Of a stretch of 64,000 nucleotides of DNA, positions 10,081 to 20,834 are shown piece after piece (the stretch's first letter is position 1; every line of letters begins with the position of its first letter). Source of the stretch: Herbaspirillum robiniae (GTDB lineage: Bacteria > Pseudomonadota > Gammaproteobacteria > Burkholderiales > Burkholderiaceae_D); assembly GCF_002213415.1 (NCBI RefSeq), contig NZ_NJGU01000011.1, forward strand, positions 212,737 to 276,736. The letters run 5' to 3'. The position numbers and the translations under genes are program-made. Under the pieces are notes generated by a model. That model did no database searches. It saw only the letters and a program-made list of their open reading frames with translations, and had not been told where the DNA came from.

Positions 10081-10932
10081 ATGTTCCCGATGCCGATAGA
10101 AAAATGGAAGCCCATCCCGCGCCTGGCCTACCAGCTCTCGCTGCCGGTGGCGCTGATGATCTGGCTGCTGCCGATGCTGACCGCGCTGGTGACCTCGGTG
10201 CGCTCCAACGACGAACTGATGGCCGGCAACTACTGGGGCTGGCCGCAGGATTTTGCGATGCTGGAGAACTACCGCGAAGCGCTGACCGCCTCGCCGATGC
10301 TGCATTACTTCTGGAACAGCTGCCTCATCACCGTGCCCTCGGTGATCGGCGCCATCTCGCTGGCGGCGATGGCGGGCTACGCCTTGTCGACCTACCAGTT
10401 CCGCGGCAACACGCTGCTGTTCGCCACCTTCGTAGCCTGCAACTTCGTGCCGCAGCAGATCCTGATGATCCCGGTGCGCGACCTGTCGCTGTCGCTGGGC
10501 CTGTTCAACACCGTCACCGGCATGGTGCTGTTCCACGTGGCGATGCAGACCGGTTTTTGCACGCTGTTCCTGCGCAACTTCATCAAGCAGCTGCCGTTCG
10601 AGATGATCGAGGCCGCGCGCATCGAGGGCGCAAGCGAATGGACGGTGTTCTACCGCATCGTGCTGCCGCTGATCCGTCCCGCGCTGGCGGCGCTGGCGGT
10701 GCTGGTGTTCACCTTCGTTTGGAACGACTATTTCTGGGCGCTGTGCCTCACTCAGGGCGACGACGTGGCGCCGATCACGGTCGGCGTGGCGGCCTTGCGC
10801 GGGCAGTGGACCACCGCCTGGAACCTGGTGTCGGCCGGTTCCATCCTCGCGGCGTTGCCGTCGGTGTTGCTGTTCTTCGTGATGCAGAAGCAGTTCGTGG
10901 CCGGGCTGACCTTTGGCGCCAGCAAGGGCTGA
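10081..10932 (+). CDS. Sugar ABC transporter permease, MalG-type
   Basis: 283 aa, six membrane helices. The EAA loop is IEAARIEGASEWTVFYRIVLPL. The ATG at 10081 follows the previous stop by 8 bp with AGGAG in between, so the two permeases are translated in step. Last gene of the operon; a terminator follows at 10945. Confidence 0.92.
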   Translation: MFPMPIEKWKPIPRLAYQLSLPVALMIWLLPMLTALVTSVRSNDELMAGNYWGWPQDFAMLENYREALTASPMLHYFWNSCLITVPSVIGAISLAAMAGYALSTYQFRGNTLLFATFVACNFVPQQILMIPVRDLSLSLGLFNTVTGMVLFHVAMQTGFCTLFLRNFIKQLPFEMIEAARIEGASEWTVFYRIVLPLIRPALAALAVLVFTFVWNDYFWALCLTQGDDVAPITVGVAALRGQWTTAWNLVSAGSILAALPSVLLFFVMQKQFVAGLTFGASKG

Positions 10933-10944
10933 GGCTACCCGCGC

Positions 10945-10979
10945 ACAAAAAAACGCCCGCGATTGCGGGCGTTTTTGTT
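10945..10979. terminator. Bidirectional rho-independent terminator
   Basis: ACGCCCGC-GAT-TGCGGGCGT stem (10953-10972) with A-run before and TTTTTGTTT after. Closes both the galactoside operon and the convergent nemA-like gene. Confidence 0.9.
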
Positions 10980-10999
10980 TGCGGTGCATGGGCCGGGTC

Positions 11000-12097
11000 T
11001 CAGGCCGTCAGCGCCGGATAGTCGGTGTAGCCTTCGGCGCCGCCGCCGTAGAAGGTCGCGCGGTCGGCTTCGGCCAGCGGCGCGTCCAGGCGCAGGCGCT
11101 GCACCAGGTCGGGGTTGGCGATGAAGGGGCGGCCGAAGGCCACCATGTCGGCGTGGCCCGACTCGACGGCATCGATGGCCATGTCGCGCTGGTAGCTGTT
11201 GTTGGCGATGTACCTGCCGCCGAAGGCCGCGTGCAGCTTCTTGAAGTTGAAGGCGCCGGCGGCGTTGTCGCCGCGCGTCTGGCCTTCCACGCAATGCAGG
11301 TAGGCCAGGCCCAGTTGACCCAGCTGCTCGGCATAGTAGAAGTAGGTGCGCTCGGGATCGCTGTCCAGCGGCGTGTCGCCGGCCGAGCGGGTCAGCGGCG
11401 ACAGGCGCACGCCCACGCGATCGGCGCCCCAGATCTCGGCAACCGCCTTGACTACCTCGACCGGGAAGCGCACGCGGTTCTCCAGCGAGCCGCCGTACTG
11501 GTCGGTGCGCAGGTTGGTGCTGTCGCGCACGAACTGCTCCAGCAGGTAGCCGTTGGCCGAGTGCACTTCCACGCCATCGAAGCCGGCTTCCTTGGCGCGG
11601 CGCGCGGCGTTGCGGTAGTCCTCCACGATGCGCGGGATCTCGTCGGTCTCCAGCGCGCGCGGCATCGACGGTCGCGCCTGGGTGCGCGATTCGAGGAACA
11701 CCAGCTCGCCGGCCTGGATGGCCGAAGGAGCCACCGGCGGCGCGCCGTCCGCCTGCAGCGAGCTGTGCGAGATGCGGCCGACGTGCCACAGCTGCACCAC
11801 GATCTTGCCGCCGGCGGCATGCACCGCGTCGGTGACCTGGCGCCAGGCGGCGACGTGCTCGTCGGTGTAGATGCCGGGCGTGAAGGCGTAGCCGCGGCCC
11901 TCGCGCGAGATGTTGGTGGCCTCGCTGATGATCAGGCCGGCCGAGGCGCGCTGGCGGTAGTACTCCACGGCCAGCTCGGTGTGCACGCCGTCCATGCCGG
12001 CGCGCGAGCGCGTCAGCGGCGCCATGGCGATGCGGTTGGCGACTTCGATGGCGCCGATGCGGGTGGGCGAGAAGAGGGGTGTTTCATGGGATGACAT
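11000..12097 (-). CDS. nemA: Old yellow enzyme family NADH:flavin oxidoreductase (NemA-like)
   Basis: 365 aa, FMN TIM-barrel ene-reductase. The N-terminus LFSPTRIGAIEVANRIAMAPLTRSRA, the QLWHVGRISH segment and DGVEVHSANGYLLEQF with FGRPFIANPDL near the end are diagnostic of the OYE/NemA group, which reduces activated alkenes, nitro-esters and maleimides. AGGA lies 8 bp upstream of the start at 12097. It is downstream of a VOC protein, a semialdehyde dehydrogenase and an HTH regulator on the same strand, which suggests a shared electrophile/aldehyde detoxification role. The natural substrate is not shown by sequence. Confidence 0.88.
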   Translation of the reverse strand: MSSHETPLFSPTRIGAIEVANRIAMAPLTRSRAGMDGVHTELAVEYYRQRASAGLIISEATNISREGRGYAFTPGIYTDEHVAAWRQVTDAVHAAGGKIVVQLWHVGRISHSSLQADGAPPVAPSAIQAGELVFLESRTQARPSMPRALETDEIPRIVEDYRNAARRAKEAGFDGVEVHSANGYLLEQFVRDSTNLRTDQYGGSLENRVRFPVEVVKAVAEIWGADRVGVRLSPLTRSAGDTPLDSDPERTYFYYAEQLGQLGLAYLHCVEGQTRGDNAAGAFNFKKLHAAFGGRYIANNSYQRDMAIDAVESGHADMVAFGRPFIANPDLVQRLRLDAPLAEADRATFYGGGAEGYTDYPALTA

Positions 12098-12184
12098 GGT
12101 GATGTTCCTGAAATGTGGGTTCGATAAGGTGTTGCCGATATCCTGTATTGCCTTGATGCAGTGTCTCCTTCCCGCGCCGCACGC

Positions 12185-12568
12185 TCATGCGCGCATGGGC
12201 GTGGGTGCGGAAGTCCCTTGCGGGCTTCCCTGAATCAGTTCGGCCGGCACGCCGTCGGGCGAGCACACGCTGGCCATGTTGCCGTCCAGCGCCGGCAGGC
12301 AGACCACCGCGCCGCATTCCTGCAGCCTGCGGCAGGCGAGCCGGATGTCCGGCACCACATAGGCCAGGCGGCAGCCGTTGCGCCGGCGTTCGCGGATCAT
12401 TTCGATCAGCGTGGCCGCTTCGCCGGGACGCGCCAGGTCGTGCATCGCGTAGTGGCCCTGCGCCAGTTCCACGCGTCGCACCACCTGCACGCCCAGCGCC
12501 TGCCGGTAGAAGTTGGCCGATGCCGCCAGCGCCTCGTCGCTTTCCTGTCCTGCCAATGACTTGCCCAT
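12185..12568 (-). CDS. VOC-superfamily (glyoxalase/bleomycin-resistance fold) protein
   Basis: 127 aa. Resembles single-domain VOC proteins: ASANFYRQALGVQVVRRVEL, a mid-protein GCRLAYVVPDIRLACRRLQECG and a C-terminal SPDGVPAELIQGS. The start at 12568 has a perfect AGGAGG 6 bp upstream. The next gene upstream (dehydrogenase) has a nearly identical GGAGGCAA leader, suggesting co-expression. Metal ligands typical of glyoxalase I are not all obvious, so the reaction is unknown. Confidence 0.75.
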   Translation of the reverse strand: MGKSLAGQESDEALAASANFYRQALGVQVVRRVELAQGHYAMHDLARPGEAATLIEMIRERRRNGCRLAYVVPDIRLACRRLQECGAVVCLPALDGNMASVCSPDGVPAELIQGSPQGTSAPTPMRA

Positions 12569-12609
12569 GGTTGCCTCCTGGAGGGATGTGCAGCCGTCGC
12601 GGAAAAAAT

Positions 12610-14016
12610 TCAGCCGACGGTCCTGGCCCAGACGGCCTGCGCGTTGGTGAACTCGCGCAAGCCGAAGTGCGAGAGCTCGCGGCCATAGCCGCTCTTCTTC
12701 ACGCCGCCGACCGGGATGCGCGCGTTCGACGCCGGGAAGCCGTTGATGAACACGCCGCCGGTTTCGAAGCGGCGGGCGATGCGCTGGGCGCGCGCCACGT
12801 CGCCGGTCCACAGGCTGCCGCCCAGGCCGTAGTCGCTGGCGTTGGCCAGCTCCAGCGCATGTTCGGCATCGTCGGCCACCGTGATGGCGGCCACCGGGCC
12901 GAAGGTTTCCTCGTCGAAGGCCGCCATGCCCGGCGCGACGTCGGCCAGCACCGTCGGCGCGTAGTAGTTGCCGGGGCCGTCGAGCTTCTCGCCGCCCAGC
13001 AGCAGCGTGGCGCCGGCGGCGATGGTGCGTTCCACCTGCCGGTGCAGTTCGTCGCGCAGGTCGGCGCGCGCCATGGGGCCGATGGTGCTGGACGGATCCA
13101 GCGGATCGCCGGCCCGCACGCGGCGCGCGGCTTCGACGAACTTGCGGGTGAATTCCTCGGCGACGGGACGCTCGACGATGAAGCGCTTGGCCGCCAGGCA
13201 GACCTGGCCGGCGTTCTGGAAGCGCGCCTCGACGGCGGCCTTCACCGCCAGGTCGATGTTGGCGTCGGCCAGCACGATGAAGGCGTCGGCGCCGCCCAGC
13301 TCGAGCAGGCTTTTCTTCAGCGCGCGACCGGCCAGCGAGGCGACGGCCGCGCCTGCGCGCATGCTGCCGGTCAGCGTCACGGCGGCCACCCGCGGGTCTT
13401 CGATCACGCCGGCCACGGTGTCGTTGCCGGCGTTCAGGTTGACGAACAGGCCCTTGGGGAAGCCGGCGGCTTCATACGCGCCCTGCAGGGCGTAGGCCGA
13501 GCCCATGACGTTGGGCGCATGCTTGAGGATGAAGCCGTTGCCCGAGAGCATGACCGGGCCGGAGGCGCGGATCACCTGCCACAGCGGGAAATTCCACGGC
13601 ATCACCGCCAGCACCGAGCCGATCGAAAGATACGAGACATGCACCTGGTCGGCGCTGCCTTCGATGGCGACCGGCTCGTCGGCGAGGATGGCCGGGCCTT
13701 GGTCGGCGATCCAGTCCAGCGTGGCGGCGCACTTCTCGACCTCGGCGCGCGCGGCGCCGATGGTCTTGCCCATTTCGGCCGTGATCAGCGCGGCCAGCTC
13801 GCCGGCGCGCTCGCGCAGCGTGGCCGACAGGCGGCGATAGGCCGCCACGCGCTGGGCCATCGGCGTGGCGCGCCACAGGCGCTGGGCCGAGGCGTTGTCC
13901 TGCAGCAGGCGCTCGACTTCAGCCGGGGTCTGGAACGGGTAGGTGGCGATCAGCTCGCCGGTGGCGGGGTTGCGCGAGGTCGCGACGATGACGGGCGAGG
14001 ATTGCTGGGTGGACAT
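12610..14016 (-). CDS. sad: NAD-dependent succinate-semialdehyde dehydrogenase, Sad/YneI type
   Basis: 468 aa aldehyde dehydrogenase. VLAVMPWNFPLWQVIRASGP, LELGGADAFIVL (catalytic Glu) and QNAGQVCLAAKRF (catalytic Cys) are in the right order, and LKHAPNVMG and FGRELSHFGLHEF-like C-terminal residues closely follow E. coli Sad. It oxidises succinate semialdehyde or related short aldehydes to the acid. The start at 14016 is chosen because GGAGG lies 6 bp before it; an in-frame ATG four codons upstream would overlap that site. Downstream of an HTH regulator and upstream of VOC and nemA genes on one strand. Confidence 0.87.
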   Translation of the reverse strand: MSTQQSSPVIVATSRNPATGELIATYPFQTPAEVERLLQDNASAQRLWRATPMAQRVAAYRRLSATLRERAGELAALITAEMGKTIGAARAEVEKCAATLDWIADQGPAILADEPVAIEGSADQVHVSYLSIGSVLAVMPWNFPLWQVIRASGPVMLSGNGFILKHAPNVMGSAYALQGAYEAAGFPKGLFVNLNAGNDTVAGVIEDPRVAAVTLTGSMRAGAAVASLAGRALKKSLLELGGADAFIVLADANIDLAVKAAVEARFQNAGQVCLAAKRFIVERPVAEEFTRKFVEAARRVRAGDPLDPSSTIGPMARADLRDELHRQVERTIAAGATLLLGGEKLDGPGNYYAPTVLADVAPGMAAFDEETFGPVAAITVADDAEHALELANASDYGLGGSLWTGDVARAQRIARRFETGGVFINGFPASNARIPVGGVKKSGYGRELSHFGLREFTNAQAVWARTVG

Positions 14017-14109
14017 GTTTGCCTCCATGACGGTGAATGACAGTGGAAATGAATTGCACTGGCGTCACTGTAGGCAAATCGGCGCGGCTCAATAAGGCGT
14101 CTTGTTATC

Positions 14110-14916
14110 CTATGAGTGGGAGTCCCCGGCAGCGGGTTTGGGGATGTAGGTCACCAGCGACAGGTCGGGCCTGCCGGTCGGGGTCAGCGCCACGTAGTGG
14201 AATTCGATGTGGCCGCCGCCGGGGTGACGCAGCCGTTTTTCGCCTTCGTCGAATCCCTTGACGCTGGTGTCCTGCCACCAGCAGGCGAACTCCGGGCTCA
14301 ATGCCGACAGCTCCTCCACCATGGCGTCGAACGGCGCCTTGTCCAGCGCCTGCGCGCGGGCGGCGCGGAAGGTGGAAATCATGCCGCGCGCCATCTGCTC
14401 CCATTCCAGGATCAGGGTGCGGTAGGGCTGGTAGAGAAACAGCAGGCGCAGCGTATTGCGCTCGTGCGGCTGCAGCGCGCCGTAGTCGACGAACAGTTCG
14501 GCGATCGGATCGTTCCAGGCCAGGATGTCCAGCCGCGTGTTGCGGATGTAGGCCGGCAGCGGGATGGCGCGCACCAGCATCTCCAGTCCTTCGCTGACCT
14601 CGCCGCCGGAGACCACCGCCGGCGCTTCGCGCAACGACAGCGCGAACAGGTGGTCCGACTCGACCTGGTCCAGCCCGAAGACCCGAGCGATGCGGCGCAG
14701 CGCGTCGGCCGAGGGCTGGATGTCGCGTCCCTGTTCCAGCCAGGTGTACCAGCTCACGCTCACGCCTGCCTGCAGCGCCACTTCCTCGCGCCGCAAGCCG
14801 GGCGTGCGGCGCGGGCCTTCCGGCAAGCCGAAATCCGCCGGCCGCAGGGCGGCGCGCCGGCTGGAAAGGAAGGCGCCCAGTTCGCGTCGTTCTTCGGGAG
14901 TCGGTCTTCTTGGCAT
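14110..14916 (-). CDS. XRE-family HTH regulator with MmyB-like ligand-binding domain
   Basis: 268 aa. HTH (about residues 8-70) with the characteristic TPGLRREEVALQAGVSVSWYTWLEQGR, followed by an MmyB/MLTR-type ligand-binding domain (about 95-265) with AYIRNTRLDILAWN and LLFLYQPYRTL. Family members bind small ligands such as fatty acids; the ligand here is unknown. The start at 14916 fits the family N-terminus (MPRRPTPEERRELGAFL). Stop to sad start is 93 bp, so it may lead the minus-strand group and control it. Confidence 0.85.
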   Translation of the reverse strand: MPRRPTPEERRELGAFLSSRRAALRPADFGLPEGPRRTPGLRREEVALQAGVSVSWYTWLEQGRDIQPSADALRRIARVFGLDQVESDHLFALSLREAPAVVSGGEVSEGLEMLVRAIPLPAYIRNTRLDILAWNDPIAELFVDYGALQPHERNTLRLLFLYQPYRTLILEWEQMARGMISTFRAARAQALDKAPFDAMVEELSALSPEFACWWQDTSVKGFDEGEKRLRHPGGGHIEFHYVALTPTGRPDLSLVTYIPKPAAGDSHS

Positions 14917-15579
14917 GGCGTGCGGGTGGCGGATCTGAACCGGGGACATCGTCGATGAAAGCCCGGGGCTTGTCAAACCTGGCGCGCGTCGCGGCGCCGG
15001 TCGGCAAGCGCTGCGCGTCCTCCGTTGTGATCAAAAAGGCAAGTCAGCGCAAGTTCACCTGCGAGCGTGCCGGTTGACGTTCCTGTTTTTATCCAGCATC
15101 CTTGCCTCTCGAAATATAACTAGCCACGCGGCAATATTTCTTCTGGGAGATACGATGTCTCGTCCAGTGAGTTCGATCTACTGCCCTAGCAAAATCGCGC
15201 GCTTCACCAAAGCAGGCATGCCCGCCGGCGTTCGCCGACCGGTGCTTGCGTGAACCGAATCTGCCACGGGCCGTTCATGACGAATTCAGTTGTCGCTTCC
15301 TCTGCAGTCCATCATCGCCAACGCATCGCCAACGCATCGTCACGTGGCGGGCGCACGGGGGCGATGCGCACATCAGGCGCCGTGTTTGCGCGCGCCGACC
15401 CGCTGCTGATTTTCTTTCCCTGCGTTTTTCCCGGCGCACCGGCATGGCCGCCTGTGCGATCGCCGGCGCCGCGCCGTCTTTTCCATACCCCCCGTTGCGC
15501 ATAGAGAATGCAGCAGCGGGCCGGAGGGCAGGGCGCTAGCATCAGTCGAAGGTTTTCACTGTATTGAAAGGTGGTAATC
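14917..15579. other. Long intergenic region upstream of aspT
   Basis: About 660 bp between the divergent HTH regulator and aspT. It holds an A+T-rich patch at 15100-15140, a 32-codon frame with a good ribosome-binding site (15155-15253) and, before aspT, CACTGTATTGAAAGG. Other short open frames here (for example 15250-15504) show no protein-like composition. No operator or riboswitch was recognised. Confidence 0.4.
15155..15253 (+). CDS. Small ORF (32 aa) in aspT upstream region
   Basis: ATG at 15155 is preceded by GGGAGA (15145-15150) at ideal spacing and an A+T-rich upstream. The product begins MSRPVSSIYCPSKIARF and is basic, with no signal or membrane segment. It could be a leader peptide or a small protein, or chance. 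It ends 326 bp before aspT, too far for direct translational coupling. Confidence 0.3.
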   Translation: MSRPVSSIYCPSKIARFTKAGMPAGVRRPVLA

Positions 15580-17268
15580 ATGGAATGGCTGCACCAGTTA
15601 TTTTCCCGGTCCCCTGAAATCGCATTGTTCCTGTCGCTTGCGGTCGGCTACTACATCGGCAAGATCCAGTTCGGCAAATTCCAGCTCGGCGGCGTCGCCG
15701 GTTCGCTGCTGGTGGCGGTCCTGGTGAGCCAGGTCGGCGTCACCGTCGATCCCGGCGTGAAATCGGTGCTGTTCGCACTGTTCATCTATGCGGTCGGCTA
15801 TGAGAGCGGCCCGCAGTTCTTCAATTCGCTGGGCCGGCAATCCATCCGCGAGATCATCCTGGCCGCCGTGCTGGCCATCACCGGCCTGGCAACCGTGGTG
15901 GTCATGGCCAAGCTGTTCGGCCTGGACAAGGGGCTCGCCGCCGGCGTGGCCGCGGGCGGACTGACCCAGTCGGCCATCATCGGCACCGCCGGCGACGCGA
16001 TCAACAAGCTGGGCCTGGCCGCGGAAGAGGTGCAGCGGCTGCAGGGCAATGTCGCCGTCGGCTATGCGGTGACGTATGTGTTCGGCTCGTTCGGCGCGAT
16101 CCTGGTGTGCGTGAACCTGCTGCCGAAGTTCATGGGCCGCAGCATCCGGGACGACGCCGTGCGCGCCGAGACCGCCATGCAGGGCGGCGTGCAGGTGCGC
16201 GCGCCCGGACAGGAGGCGGCTGCGCCCGACCTGGTCGGCCGCATCTACCAGATCGGCGAGCATGCCGGCCTGACCATCGGGCAGCTGGAGCAGGAGCATG
16301 CCGCCCACGGCATCACCATCGAGCGCCTGAAACGCGACGGCAAGATCATCGAGGTGGCGCCCGAGCTGGCGCTGGAGCCCGGCGACATCGTGCTGGCGGT
16401 GGGCCGCCGCCAGGCCATGGTCGGCATCGTGCCGGTGTTCAGCAAGGAGCTCTACGCGGTGGAAGGCATGGAGCTGACCATGGAGCGGCGCGACGTGGTG
16501 CTGGCCAACAAGGCCTACCACAACCGCACCGTCGGCGACATCCGCGCCAACACCTCGCAGCAGGTGCGCCACGGCATCTATGTCGTGCAGATCCTGCGCA
16601 TGGGCAAGGTGCTGCCGATGCTGGACGAGACCGTGGTGCAGTCCGGCGACGTGGTCTCGGTGTACGGCTCCGAGCAGGACGTCAAGCGCATCTCCTCGCT
16701 GATCGGCTACGTCGTCGTGCCCAGCGCCAAGACCGATTTCGTCTACCTGGGCGCGGGCCTGGTGGTGGGGCTGCTGGTGGGCCTGCTGACCGCGCGCATC
16801 GGCTCCATCCCGCTGACCCTGGGCAGCGGCGGCGGCGCCTTGCTCTCCGGCCTGCTGTTCGGCTGGCTGCGCGCGAAGAAGCAGACCTTCGGCGCCATGC
16901 CCAACGGCGCGGTGCAGATCCTGAAGGACCTGGGCCTGGCCGGTTTCGTGGTGGTGGTCGGTCTGTCTTCCGGCCTGCAGGCGGTGCAGACCGTGAAGCA
17001 GCAGGGCCTCACGCTGTTCGGCGTGGGCGTGGTGGTCACGGTGCTGCCGCTGATCCTCACCATGCTGATCGGCCGCTACGTGCTGCGCTACGACAACACC
17101 GCCGTGTTCGCCGGCGCGCTGTCGGGCTCGCGCAGCGCCAACCCCGCCTTCGGCGAGGTGCTGGACAAGGCCGAAAACGCCATTCCCACCGTGCCCTTCG
17201 CCATCACCTATGCCCTGGCCAACGTCTTCCTGACCTTGCTGGGGCCGCTGATCGTCGCGCTCGTGTAA
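15580..17268 (+). CDS. aspT: Aspartate:alanine antiporter AspT
   Basis: 562 aa. N-terminal membrane block (about 8-165), central cytoplasmic part with two TrkA-C (RCK_C) domains (about 205-370), then a C-terminal membrane block (about 385-560): the AspT/YidE duplication architecture. GYESGPQFF and SGSRSANPAFGEVLDKAE are conserved family segments. Exchanges L-aspartate in for L-alanine out. The ATG at 15580 was preferred over an upstream GTG because AAAGGTGG precedes it. Followed 78 bp later by the aspartate decarboxylase gene, together a proton-motive metabolic cycle. Confidence 0.92.
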   Translation: MEWLHQLFSRSPEIALFLSLAVGYYIGKIQFGKFQLGGVAGSLLVAVLVSQVGVTVDPGVKSVLFALFIYAVGYESGPQFFNSLGRQSIREIILAAVLAITGLATVVVMAKLFGLDKGLAAGVAAGGLTQSAIIGTAGDAINKLGLAAEEVQRLQGNVAVGYAVTYVFGSFGAILVCVNLLPKFMGRSIRDDAVRAETAMQGGVQVRAPGQEAAAPDLVGRIYQIGEHAGLTIGQLEQEHAAHGITIERLKRDGKIIEVAPELALEPGDIVLAVGRRQAMVGIVPVFSKELYAVEGMELTMERRDVVLANKAYHNRTVGDIRANTSQQVRHGIYVVQILRMGKVLPMLDETVVQSGDVVSVYGSEQDVKRISSLIGYVVVPSAKTDFVYLGAGLVVGLLVGLLTARIGSIPLTLGSGGGALLSGLLFGWLRAKKQTFGAMPNGAVQILKDLGLAGFVVVVGLSSGLQAVQTVKQQGLTLFGVGVVVTVLPLILTMLIGRYVLRYDNTAVFAGALSGSRSANPAFGEVLDKAENAIPTVPFAITYALANVFLTLLGPLIVALV

Positions 17269-17331
17269 GGCTTTTCCGCGTTGGACTTCCCCCTTTCCGC
17301 GCGCGCACCCGCGCGCGGGCATGACACCTAG

Positions 17332-19002
<1,671 letters not shown>

Positions 19003-19122
19003 GGCGCTGAACACCGGGCGCCCCGATGCGGCGGGCCGCAGTCCGGCGGCCGCATGCGGGGCGGCGCGCCGGGCAGCACGGGGGAATTGTTTTGACCGAT
19101 TTTATGGCCGATAATGGCGGCC

Positions 19123-19371
19123 ATGAACGATACCGCAAACCGCCCCCAGCTCCCCGATCGCCTCTCGATCGATCCCCGCAGCCCGCACTACAATGCCGCC
19201 GTCTTCGAGCACGACGTCGGCATCAGGCTCAACGACAAGGAATTCAACAACGTCGGCGAGTACTGCATCAGCGAAGGATGGATCAAGATTCCCGCCGGCA
19301 AGGCGCTGGATCGCAAGGGCAATCCCATGATGACCAAGCTCAAGGGCAAGGTCGAAGCCTTCTATCGGTAA
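19123..19371 (+). CDS. DUF3297 family protein
   Basis: 82 aa, small soluble protein. LPDRLSIDPRSPHYN, IRLNDKEFNNVGEYCISEGWIKI and KLKGKVEAFY are conserved in DUF3297, widespread in proteobacteria and of unknown function. An ATG nine bases upstream (19114) is possible; 19123 has GGCGG at better spacing. Monocistronic with its own terminator at 19391. Confidence 0.85.
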   Translation: MNDTANRPQLPDRLSIDPRSPHYNAAVFEHDVGIRLNDKEFNNVGEYCISEGWIKIPAGKALDRKGNPMMTKLKGKVEAFYR

Positions 19372-19837
19372 GGCCCGTTCTTCAACCGCAAGCCCCGCAC
19401 CCGCGGGGCTTTTTTTATTGCCGTAGCGTCTGGAAATCAATGCGTCTTCCCGCCCTGGTCGTGGCGGGAGCGCTCCGGGTTTGCCATTTCCCTGCAGTTT
19501 TTCATCCAGGCCTCACTCGGGAATATCCCGATGGGCCACGCGCGATGCTTGCCTTACGATACGCGCGTTCAAGGATGCAGCGCATGAACGCCGATCGGGA
19601 TTGAAAGCCGATTTCACCGATGGCCAACAGCGGCGCCTCGTCCCTGATATTCACTTCCCCCCGGAACCGCACCATTTGCCAACCGCACAAGCCTTGGCCC
19701 GGACGGTTTCGTTTGTCCCGGACGGGAAGCGATGGCCTGAGGCCCGCCTCGTCGCGATGACGCAGCTCAGCCATTGCGCCCATGTTCGTCGCATGAGAAA
19801 TGCCAGAGAGATGTTTGAAGAACGCCCGAGAAACGAT
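19372..19837. other. Intergenic region with terminator, no gene seen
   Basis: After the terminator (19391-19417) about 420 bp lead to the SGNH hydrolase gene. The sequence is open in one + frame but has no ribosome-binding site or protein-like composition. Two in-frame ATGs (19793, 19811) near the right end are alternative starts of the hydrolase. Confidence 0.4.
19391..19417 (+). terminator. Rho-independent terminator
   Basis: AGCCCCGC-ACCC-GCGGGGCT hairpin followed by seven T, 20 bp after the DUF3297 stop. Confidence 0.92.
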
Positions 19838-20743
19838 ATGCCGAAGCCCAGCAAACCGAGCACCGCCGCAAACAGGTTCATCCAGTGTCTGATCGCCATC
19901 TCCTGCATGGCCAGTGCGATCGCTTCGGCCGCGGAGGCGCGCACCATTCTCTTCGTCGGCAACAGCTATACCTATGGACAGAATTCCTCGGTGCGCTACT
20001 ACAAGGCCGATACCGTCACCGATTTGAACGGCCCGGGCGCCACGGGAAAGACCGTCGGCGGAGTGCCGGCGATCTTCAAGGCGTTCACGGTGCAGGCGGG
20101 GCTCGCCTACGCGGTCTCGGTGGAGACCGTCGGCGGCATCGGGCTGGACTATCACTACGCCGAGAAACGGCATGCCCTCGACCAGCCCTGGGACGTGGTG
20201 GCGCTGCAAGGCCTGTCGACGCTTGAAGGCAAACAGCCCGGCAATCCGGAAATCCTGAGGGTCTCCAGCAAGAACCTGGTGGACATGTTCAGGGCCAGGA
20301 ATCCGCGCGGGGAAGTCTGGATGACGGCCGTCTGGAGCCGCCCCGACAAGGTGTATCCGGAAGATGCTCCCTGGCACGGCACCCCGATCGACAGGATGGG
20401 AGCGGACATTTCGGTGGCCTACAACGCCGCCGCAAAGAACGCCAACGCCAGCGGCGTGATCGAGATCGGCCTGGCCTGGAACCGTGCCATCGCCACCCGC
20501 GTCGCCGGCAGCAATCCCTACCTGGGCATGCCGTCTTCGCAGATCAATCTCTGGTCCTGGGACAATTTCCACCCCAGCGACTACGGCTACTATCTAGAAG
20601 CCCTGATGCTCTTCGGAAAAATCACCGGGAAAGACCCGCTGTCCCTGGGCGAAAACGAAGCCGTCGCCGAGGATCTGGGCTTTTCAAAGAGCCATGCGCT
20701 TGCCTTGCAGAAGATTGCGCATGACCAGTTGTTGGCCAAATAG
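19838..20743 (+). CDS. Exported SGNH/GDSL-type hydrolase-like protein
   Basis: 301 aa. A signal peptide (about residues 10-33, hydrophobic core CLIAISCMASAIAS) precedes ARTILFVGNSYTYG, an SGNH block I with GNS replacing GDS, and NFHPSDYGYYLEA, block V carrying the catalytic Asp/His. The central QGLSTLEGKQPGNPE region varies. Probably a periplasmic esterase or lipase-type hydrolase of unknown substrate. Start uncertain: ATGs at 19793 and 19811 are in frame; 19838 gives a signal peptide of normal length but a weak ribosome-binding site. Convergent with the IclR gene. Confidence 0.75.
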   Translation: MPKPSKPSTAANRFIQCLIAISCMASAIASAAEARTILFVGNSYTYGQNSSVRYYKADTVTDLNGPGATGKTVGGVPAIFKAFTVQAGLAYAVSVETVGGIGLDYHYAEKRHALDQPWDVVALQGLSTLEGKQPGNPEILRVSSKNLVDMFRARNPRGEVWMTAVWSRPDKVYPEDAPWHGTPIDRMGADISVAYNAAAKNANASGVIEIGLAWNRAIATRVAGSNPYLGMPSSQINLWSWDNFHPSDYGYYLEALMLFGKITGKDPLSLGENEAVAEDLGFSKSHALALQKIAHDQLLAK

Positions 20744-20834
20744 CCGATCTCGGCAACGTCTGTAGAAACCGTGTGGCTGGTGATTCGGTGACGCCGGTGC
20801 CGGCCACTGGCCGGCGACAGACCCTTCATCAAGA

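Noticed and set aside
15250..15504. 84-codon + strand frame upstream of aspT
   Set aside because: No ribosome-binding site, Arg/Pro/Ala-rich random-like translation.
20799..20815. GCCGGCCACTGGCCGGC palindrome between convergent genes
   Set aside because: Symmetrical but GC-only, with no T-tract; in GC-rich DNA such a short palindrome is not convincing as a terminator.
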